NCBI RefSeq assembly: GCF_026340655.1 | Contig: NZ_JAPEOZ010000001.1 | Coordinates: forward strand, 9,548,001-9,612,000 | Length of the DNA: 64,000 bases | Direction: 5' to 3' | Source of the DNA: Streptomyces sp. NBC_01275 | GTDB lineage: Bacteria > Actinomycetota > Actinomycetes > Streptomycetales > Streptomycetaceae | In this document: in pieces, positions 58,823 through 64,000 of the stretch | How positions within the stretch are numbered: position 1 is the stretch's first letter | How the letters are laid out: each line of letters starts with the position of its first letter | Notes under the pieces: model-generated | What the model was told of the DNA's origin: nothing | What the model saw: only the letters and a program-made list of their open reading frames with translations | Databases searched by the model: none | Made by a program: the position numbers and the translations under genes

Positions 58823-60250
58823 CTACGGGGTCACCCGGGCGACGAGCACACAGGCGTCGTCCTCGCGATCGGCCTCGCCGAACTCCTCCACGACCGCCCG
58901 TACACAGTCCTGTGCGGTGCGCGCCTCGTGGAAGCGGGGGGCGAGGTCGAGGAGACGGCGCTCTCTCTCGGCGTCGTCGCCGTGCCCGGGCGTCAGTCCG
59001 TCGGTGTGCAGCAGGAGCAGGTCGCCTTCTTCGAGGGACTCCTCGGCCTGTCCGTAGGCGGCGCGGGCGGTGGCTCCGAGGAGGACGCCGTCGGGTGCGT
59101 CCAGCCGGAGTCCCGTCCCGTCGCGGAACAGCAGCGGGGCGGGGTGTCCGGCCTGCGCCCAGGTCAGGGTGCGGGTGTCGGGCCGGTAGCGGCAGCAGAC
59201 CGAGCTGCCCAGGGCCGGTTGATCGGTAGCGTCGAGTAACTGGTTCAGCCAGGCCATCAGCTGGGCGGGCTGGGCGCCCGCCATGGCCATGCCGCGCAGG
59301 GCGCCCAGCATCATCGCCATGTTCGTGGTGACGGTCGGGCCGTGCCCGGTGAGGTCGCCGACGCTCAACAGCGTCTGTCCGTCGGGGAGTTCGAGTGCGT
59401 CGTACCAGTCGCCGCCGATCAGGGAGCTCGCCCGGGCGGGCAGATAGCGGGCGGCGAGGTCGAGGGAGCGGGGGCCCTGGCGGGGGAGGCGAAGGGAGCC
59501 GCGCCCGGGTGGCAGTACGGCTTCCTGCAGCTCGACCGCGAGCCGGTGCTCGGTCTGCGCCCGGTGCCGGTGACGCTGTAGCGAGTCACGGGTCTCGCGC
59601 ACCTCCCGCTGGCTGCGGCGCACTTCGCTGACGTCTCGCAGCACGGCCCACATCGTGGCGGTGGTGCCGTCGGAGGCGAGCACGGGCTCGCCCATCATGT
59701 GCACGGTCCGCACCTCGCCGTCCGGGCGGACGACGCGGAACTCCCCGTCGATGGGCCGGGCGTCGACGAGGCAGTCGGTGACCATCGCCGTCAGCTTCGG
59801 CCGGTCCTCGTCGAGGACGACCGACGGCAGCTCGTCGAGGGTCAGCGGGGGAGCGGCCGGGTTGCGGCCGAGGATCCCGTACAACTCGTCGGACCACACG
59901 GCCTCGTCCGTCAGCAGGTTCCACTCCGCGCTGCCGACGCGGCTGAGCAGCGAGCCGCGCCGGGGAGGGGGCGCGGCGGCGGGCCGGGCGGGGGCCTGCG
60001 CGGAGGGCGCCGGCGGCGGGCCGTCCCGCAACTGGGTCAAGTGGGAGCCGAGGTCGTTGAGTTGATGCAGCGCCAACTCGTAGAGCGCGCGCTGCCAGCG
60101 CCCCTGCGGGTCCGCCGCGTCCCCCTGCGTGTCCCGTCGTACGGCGTCCACGTCGCCCTTGAGCCGTCGCGTCCGCGTGATCAGCTCGTCGACCGAGCCG
60201 CGCCCGGGCGGCTGGGCGGCCGAGCGGTCCGCGGAGAGATGGGACGGCAT
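58823..60250 (-). CDS. PAS-domain SpoIIE/PP2C-type phosphatase
   Basis: This 475-aa protein has an N-terminal coiled segment (residues 15-80), then a PAS domain (SRVGSAEWNLLTDEAVWSDE, GEFRVVRPDGEVRTVHMMGE). A helical linker leads to the PP2C/SpoIIE domain, with metal sites in GGDWYDALELPDGQTLLSVG and DLTGHGP, and LLHTDGLTP. Such phosphatases dephosphorylate anti-anti-sigma factors and so activate sigma factors. The start is the ATG at 60250. The following gene is divergent. Confidence 0.9.
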   Translation of the reverse strand: MPSHLSADRSAAQPPGRGSVDELITRTRRLKGDVDAVRRDTQGDAADPQGRWQRALYELALHQLNDLGSHLTQLRDGPPPAPSAQAPARPAAAPPPRRGSLLSRVGSAEWNLLTDEAVWSDELYGILGRNPAAPPLTLDELPSVVLDEDRPKLTAMVTDCLVDARPIDGEFRVVRPDGEVRTVHMMGEPVLASDGTTATMWAVLRDVSEVRRSQREVRETRDSLQRHRHRAQTEHRLAVELQEAVLPPGRGSLRLPRQGPRSLDLAARYLPARASSLIGGDWYDALELPDGQTLLSVGDLTGHGPTVTTNMAMMLGALRGMAMAGAQPAQLMAWLNQLLDATDQPALGSSVCCRYRPDTRTLTWAQAGHPAPLLFRDGTGLRLDAPDGVLLGATARAAYGQAEESLEEGDLLLLHTDGLTPGHGDDAERERRLLDLAPRFHEARTAQDCVRAVVEEFGEADREDDACVLVARVTP

Positions 60251-60646
60251 GACGCACTCCGATGCGGGAACGATGGCGACTAGGGCTGACGGCAGGGGCG
60301 TTACGACTGTTGCACAGCCCGCGACGCCGTGTAAGGGATTTGGCAACACACGATCCGGTGGTGCTTCTGGCATATGCCACAGTCTTCACGGCGGGGTCGC
60401 GGGGCTGGTGACCGTACGTCGATCGGAGGATCAAGTCGTAGGTGACGTACGTGACTTGGGGGACTGGGGAGGGGGCTGAGGTGACTGTCAGTCGCGTGTT
60501 CGACGACATTCTGTTCCCGCGATCGGGCATCGTGACGCAGGTCACAGGAATTCGTTCCCGGTTTGGCGTAATGCAAAGGGCCCCTGCGAGGTCGTACAAG
60601 CACCACGCCGAAAACGGCCGACCTCTCACCGCAGCGGAGACCGACC
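60251..60646. other. Divergent intergenic region, 396 bp
   Basis: This gap holds the promoters of the SpoIIE-type phosphatase and the SsgA-like gene. A GACGTACGTGAC-like tract near 60440-60455 and several AT-rich patches (TTGGCAACACA near 60340) are visible. I could not assign boxes or operators with confidence, and no gene is supported. Confidence 0.4.
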
Positions 60647-61060
60647 ATGGACATCACTCTCGAACAGCCCGTCCGCGCCCGCCTGATCATGGCGGAGGAC
60701 CAGGAGCTGCCCGTCCCGGCAACGCTTCGCTACGCGTCCGTCGACCCGTTCGCCGTGCACCTCGACTTCCCGCCGGAGGTCTCCCTCGCGGGCGAGGCGG
60801 TGACCTGGACGTTCGCCCGCGCCCTGCTGGAGGAGGGGGTGGGCGGCCCGGCCGGCAGCGGTGACGTGCACATCTGGCCCTGCGGCCGGGCCCGTACGGT
60901 GATCGAGTTCCACTCGCCGCTCGGGCTGGCCCTGCTCCAGTTCGACACCCCCGCCCTGCGCCGGTTCCTGCTGCGCAGCTACGCCGTGGTCGCGTCCGGG
61001 CAGGAGGACGTCGGCGCCGCCGTCGACAAGGGGCTGCAGGCGCTGCTCGGCAACGTCTGA
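60647..61060 (+). CDS. SsgA-like sporulation/cell-division protein (SALP)
   Basis: This 137-aa protein begins MDITLEQPVRARLIMAEDQE and has the SALP core YASVDPFAVHLDFPPEVSLA, VTWTFARALLEEG, VHIWPCGRARTVIEFHSPLG, and a C-terminal helix. SALPs (SsgA-G) are unique to sporulating actinomycetes and guide septum placement, DNA segregation and spore-wall autolysis. I cannot say which SsgA-G member this is. CGGAGA lies before the ATG. The nearby peptidoglycan amidase and SpoIIE-type phosphatase fit a sporulation setting. Confidence 0.9.
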   Translation: MDITLEQPVRARLIMAEDQELPVPATLRYASVDPFAVHLDFPPEVSLAGEAVTWTFARALLEEGVGGPAGSGDVHIWPCGRARTVIEFHSPLGLALLQFDTPALRRFLLRSYAVVASGQEDVGAAVDKGLQALLGNV

Positions 61061-61115
61061 GGCGCGCGGTCGCAGTGCCCCGGTTGCGGTGCGCCCTGCC
61101 CCGGTACGCCCGGGG

Positions 61116-62141
61116 TCAGTCGCCGTCTGCGGCGAACAGGTCGGGCCGCGGGGCGAGTTCGACGGCGACGCGCGCGCCGGACTCCAGTGCCCGCACGCCG
61201 GCCTCGGCGACGACGGAGGCCGCGTAGCCGTCCCACGCGGTCGGGCCGGTGACCCGGCCCCGGCGGGTGGCGTCGACCCAGGCCTGCACCTCGCGGTCGT
61301 AGGCGTCCGCGAACCGGACCAGGTAGTCCTGGGGGACCTCCGCGCCGGCCGTGCCCCGCGCGCTCACGAGCATGCCGTGGTCGTCGCCGATGCGCGCGCT
61401 GCCCGACTCGCACACGGCCTCGCAGCGCACCTGGTAGCCGAAGCCGCAGTTGACGAAGACCTCCACGTCGACCAGGGCGCCCCCGTCGGTCTCGAAGACC
61501 ACGAACTGCGGGTCGAGCAGGCCCTGCGGCGCGCCTGAGGAGGGGCGCGGCCGCAGCACGGTGACCGCGGTCAGCTCCTGGCCGAGCAGCCAGCGGGCCG
61601 CGTCGATCTCGTGCGACACCGAGCTGTCGATCAGCATCGCGCTGGTGAAGTCCGGCGGCGAGGAGACGTTGCGGTGCGTGCAGTGGAGCATCAGGGGTCG
61701 GCCCAACCGTCCTTCGTCCAGCAGAGCCTTGAGCCGACGGTACTCGGCATCGTAGCGCCGCATGAACCCGATCTGCGCCAGCCGCCTGCCCAGCCGGGCC
61801 TCGGCCTCGACCACGCGCAGCGCCCCGGCGGAGTCCGGCGCCATCGGCTTCTCGCAGAGCACCGGGAGTCCGCGCGCGAAGGCCGCGAGCAGCGCCTCCT
61901 CGTGCGCGGGGCCGGGGGAGGCGATCAGGACGGCCTCGACGCCGGGGGCGTCCAGCGCGGCCGCCGCCTCCGTGTGGATGCGCACGTCCTCGATCCCGGC
62001 GGCGGCGTCCTTCGCGCGGGTCGCGTCGAGGTCGGCCACGGCGGCGACTCTCGCTCCGTTCACCACGCGATCGAGGCGGCGGACGTGATCGGCGCCCATG
62101 TGTCCGGCGCCCAGTACGGCCACGCCCAGCAGGTCACCCAC
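61116..62141 (-). CDS. Gfo/Idh/MocA-family NAD(P)-dependent dehydrogenase
   Basis: This 341-aa enzyme has the Rossmann loop [34 protein letters not shown], the signature CEKPMAPDS (Lys of the catalytic EKP) and an [12 protein letters not shown] segment. [15 protein letters not shown] carries the DxxxH-like catalytic region. It resembles inositol 2-dehydrogenases (IolG) and scyllo-inositol enzymes. The GTG at 62141 has GGAGGGAGAGA upstream. It is monocistronic here. The exact sugar or inositol substrate is unknown. Confidence 0.88.
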   Translation of the reverse strand: MGDLLGVAVLGAGHMGADHVRRLDRVVNGARVAAVADLDATRAKDAAAGIEDVRIHTEAAAALDAPGVEAVLIASPGPAHEEALLAAFARGLPVLCEKPMAPDSAGALRVVEAEARLGRRLAQIGFMRRYDAEYRRLKALLDEGRLGRPLMLHCTHRNVSSPPDFTSAMLIDSSVSHEIDAARWLLGQELTAVTVLRPRPSSGAPQGLLDPQFVVFETDGGALVDVEVFVNCGFGYQVRCEAVCESGSARIGDDHGMLVSARGTAGAEVPQDYLVRFADAYDREVQAWVDATRRGRVTGPTAWDGYAASVVAEAGVRALESGARVAVELAPRPDLFAADGD

Positions 62142-62266
62142 GTGCGTCTCTCCCTCCACGCCGACGATCACGCCGAAGCGTACGCCGGTGGGCGGAAGCA
62201 GCCGAGGGCGGGAGCCCTTGACGGTCGGGGGTCCCTGACGGTCGGAGCCCCTGACGGCGGGCGGGG

Positions 62267-63361
62267 TCAGTACCGCAGCACGCCCGCGATCCGTTCCGCG
62301 TCGCCCAGCGAGCCGTCCGGGACGAAGCGCACGTCGGCCCCCGTCTCCAGGCACTGCTCGACGATCTCGTCCACGATGTCGTCGCGGGCGTCGAGGTCGC
62401 CGCTCGCGGCCGGGACGAGGTGGTCGCCGTCGTCGCGCACGGTGGTGCGGTAGTTCTCCTCGACGGCCAGCAGCCGGACCCGGCCCTCCCGGGCGCTCTG
62501 CCAGAGCTCGTCGACGCCGGCCGCGAACACCCGGTGTCCGCGGGCGGAGTCGAGTTCCCGCCTCACGGCCGTGGTGTCCCGGCGGGCCTGCGCGTCCAGC
62601 AGCGGGAGCATCGCCTGCCAGACGGCGTCGGGGGCGGCGTGGGTGAGACCGCCGTGCGGGACGTGCACCGCGTCCCGGGTGACCCCGCCGAACTCGTCCA
62701 GCAGGGACAGGGCGGCCTGCTCGCCGGTGACGTACAGCGGCCGCGGGTCCTCGCGCAGCAGTCGGCCCATCGCGGTGTCGGCCTCGCGCAGGAAGTGGCG
62801 GGTGTCCTCGTCGCGGAAGGTGCTGGGCTGGTCGCCGACGCGTTCCTGGCGCTCGGCGTCGAAGTTCTCCCGGCTCAGGGTCATCGGGAAGCCGCCGGTG
62901 CGCCTCTCGGCGACCCGGTCCGCGCCGCCGTTCCACAGGGTGACGTGGTCGGCGGAGACCGACAGCACCCAGAACGGCCGCTCGGCGGCCTGCGCGGAGA
63001 CGAGGTTGCGGGTGAGGAAGGTGTCCGAGAGCACGACCCGCTCCGGCACCGGGCGGGCCAGCGACCACACCTGGTGCTCGCCCGGCGCGGCGAAGATCGC
63101 CAGGCCGTCCTCGGTGTGCGCCAGGTCCACCTCGGCCAGGGCCCGGTCGAGTTGGGCGGCGACGTCGGCGCGCCGTTCGCGGGTGACCGCCGGATCGGAC
63201 TCCAGCTGTTTCTTCGCCTCGGCCACGACGTTGCGCAGCCGGACCCGGTCCTGGGTGTTCTCGGGTTCGCGGCGGTGCGTCGGCGTCAGCACGGACACCG
63301 CGGGGTAGGGGCGCGGTCGGCGTAGTTCGGAGAGGGTCGCCTGGCTGAGTGCGTGCTCCAT
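62267..63361 (-). CDS. baeRF-domain protein (archaeo-eukaryotic release-factor-like)
   Basis: This 364-aa protein fits the baeRF3 type: [56 protein letters not shown] and [20 protein letters not shown]. The C-terminal eL30-like part ends [20 protein letters not shown]. These proteins are related to eRF1 and predicted to act on stalled ribosomes or tRNA, but their role is not established. The start is the ATG at 63361. It is divergent from the acyl-AMP ligase. Confidence 0.85.
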   Translation of the reverse strand: MEHALSQATLSELRRPRPYPAVSVLTPTHRREPENTQDRVRLRNVVAEAKKQLESDPAVTRERRADVAAQLDRALAEVDLAHTEDGLAIFAAPGEHQVWSLARPVPERVVLSDTFLTRNLVSAQAAERPFWVLSVSADHVTLWNGGADRVAERRTGGFPMTLSRENFDAERQERVGDQPSTFRDEDTRHFLREADTAMGRLLREDPRPLYVTGEQAALSLLDEFGGVTRDAVHVPHGGLTHAAPDAVWQAMLPLLDAQARRDTTAVRRELDSARGHRVFAAGVDELWQSAREGRVRLLAVEENYRTTVRDDGDHLVPAASGDLDARDDIVDEIVEQCLETGADVRFVPDGSLGDAERIAGVLRY

Positions 63362-63667
63362 AGCAGCACGATAGGCCTGATTCACCCTTCGGGCATTTGG
63401 TGCGAGCGGGGCAAGGTCGACAGTCGGTCGACGGCGTCGTGTCGTCGGTTCAACTCCATTTGGATACATAGGGTTTACTCGCGCTCGACCTTTTGCGCGG
63501 ATCGGCTGCTATGTTGTTACTCGTCGGTAGCAAGCTGGGCCGGCGGCAAGCCGTGTGGGGGGAAGGGCCCGGTGGCCGACCGTCCCGGGGTTCGGCCGGA
63601 CGTGTTGGTTGAATATCGAACTCCAGTTCCCCTCGCCTCCGCATCCAGACAGGTGAGACTCGTTCCT
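63362..63667. other. Divergent intergenic region before the acyl-AMP ligase
   Basis: This 306-bp gap contains an AT-richer patch (TTTACTCGCGCTCGACC, then TATGTTGTTACT near 63511-63522) with TATGTT as a possible -10. The ligase is likely transcribed from here with a leader of about 140 nt. No gene is supported. Confidence 0.4.
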
Positions 63668-64000
63668 ATGGCTCGTTCCCTGGTCGATCTGCTGACCATG
63701 CACGCGACGCACCAGCCCGACCGAACCGCCTACCGCTATCTCGCCACGGGGGACTGTGACGGCGAGATCCAGGAGATCTCCTACGCCCGCCTGGCCGTCC
63801 GTTCCCGGGCCGTCGCCGCCTGGCTCCAGGAACGCGGCCTCGCCGGCTCCCGGGCGATGCTGCTCTACCCGCCGGGCCTGGAGTTCGTCTGCGGCTACCT
63901 CGGCTGCCTCGCGGCCGGAGTCGTCGCCGTGCCCGGCGTGCCCCCGCAGGGCCGCTCGCACAACCACCGGGCGCTGACCCGGATGAAGCGCCTGATCGCC
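63668..64000 (+). CDS. Fatty-acyl-AMP ligase, N-terminal part (continues beyond window)
   Basis: The first 111 codons are visible. MARSLVDLLTMHATHQPDRT, AYRYLATGD, and then a TYARLxxxARAVAAWLQ-type segment (SYARLAVRSRAVAAWLQERG) lead to AMLLYPPGLEFVCGYLGCLA and AGVVAVPGVPPQGR. This matches the start of FAALs (fatty-acyl-AMP ligases), which load fatty acids onto acyl carrier proteins of lipopeptide or polyketide assembly lines. GTTCCT lies upstream, with no strong ribosome site. The FAAL-specific insertion would lie beyond the edge. Confidence 0.85.
   Translation, partial: MARSLVDLLTMHATHQPDRTAYRYLATGDCDGEIQEISYARLAVRSRAVAAWLQERGLAGSRAMLLYPPGLEFVCGYLGCLAAGVVAVPGVPPQGRSHNHRALTRMKRLIA

Noticed and set aside
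1..64000. tRNA, rRNA or riboswitch genes
   Set aside because: I saw no cloverleaf-compatible stretch with tRNA consensus, no rRNA sequence and no recognisable riboswitch core.

Overview
The window is chromosomal DNA of a filamentous actinomycete, almost certainly a Streptomyces. Third codon positions are nearly all G or C, and GTG starts, TANNNT -10 boxes and leaderless genes are common. It also carries streptomycete marker families: an NsdA-like developmental repressor, an SsgA-like sporulation protein, a DUF397 protein, a SpoIIE-type phosphatase with a PAS domain, and MmyB-like XRE regulators. The many insertion sequences, truncated genes and regulator-oxidoreductase pairs in the first 36 kb suggest an accessory chromosome arm. 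From about 38 kb the gene order looks more settled.

0-15 kb is a signalling block. It holds regulators (TetR, HxlR, CGNR), a histidine kinase and NarL-type regulator pair diverging from a lipid methyltransferase-DedA operon, and a second kinase-regulator pair. Next come a secreted SGNH esterase, a paralogous kinase without an intact partner, and an MMPL exporter. Three promoters in this block, upstream of the kinase-regulator pair, the esterase and the MMPL-kinase operon, share two palindromic operators and a -10 box with 33-bp spacings. They look like one regulon. A response-regulator relic follows the esterase.

15-28 kb is a transposon-rich island: an IS with a 481-aa DDE transposase, IS5-family copies, a NYN-LOTUS protein, a DUF6192-like gene, a broken RacP-like gene, a 2OG-Fe(II) oxygenase and unknown proteins. 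A roughly 42-bp sequence occurs in inverted orientation at 17.1 and 25.5 kb. It is followed by TetR-SDR and a cluster of three gene remnants at 27.2-28.1 kb.

28-36 kb carries small redox and stress modules: azoreductase with HxlR, TetR, an MmyB-type XRE regulator, an alpha/beta hydrolase, an NTF2-like protein and an SDR. A promoter module with fixed spacing occurs in front of three transcription units and is probably the XRE regulator's regulon. A frameshifted DUF2236 oxygenase and a Ser/Thr kinase with a TPR array follow.

38-52 kb is an acyl-CoA catabolic region: an FAD oxidoreductase, a nitronate monooxygenase, three acyl-CoA synthetases, a phenylacetate-CoA ligase, an enoyl-CoA hydratase, an OB-fold/Zn-ribbon protein and two thiolase-like lipid-transfer proteins. 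The fadD19/echA19/OB-fold/Ltp part resembles the Mycobacterium tuberculosis steroid side-chain locus Rv3515c-Rv3523. Two matching operators (TCTGAC-5-RTCAGA type) tie the cluster together.

52-64 kb is a development and envelope block: DUF397, a peptidoglycan amidase, a phosphotransferase divergent from an NsdA-like gene, the SpoIIE-type phosphatase, the SsgA-like protein, a Gfo/Idh dehydrogenase and a baeRF-domain protein. At the right edge lies the start of a fatty-acyl-AMP ligase, which often opens a lipopeptide or polyketide cluster.
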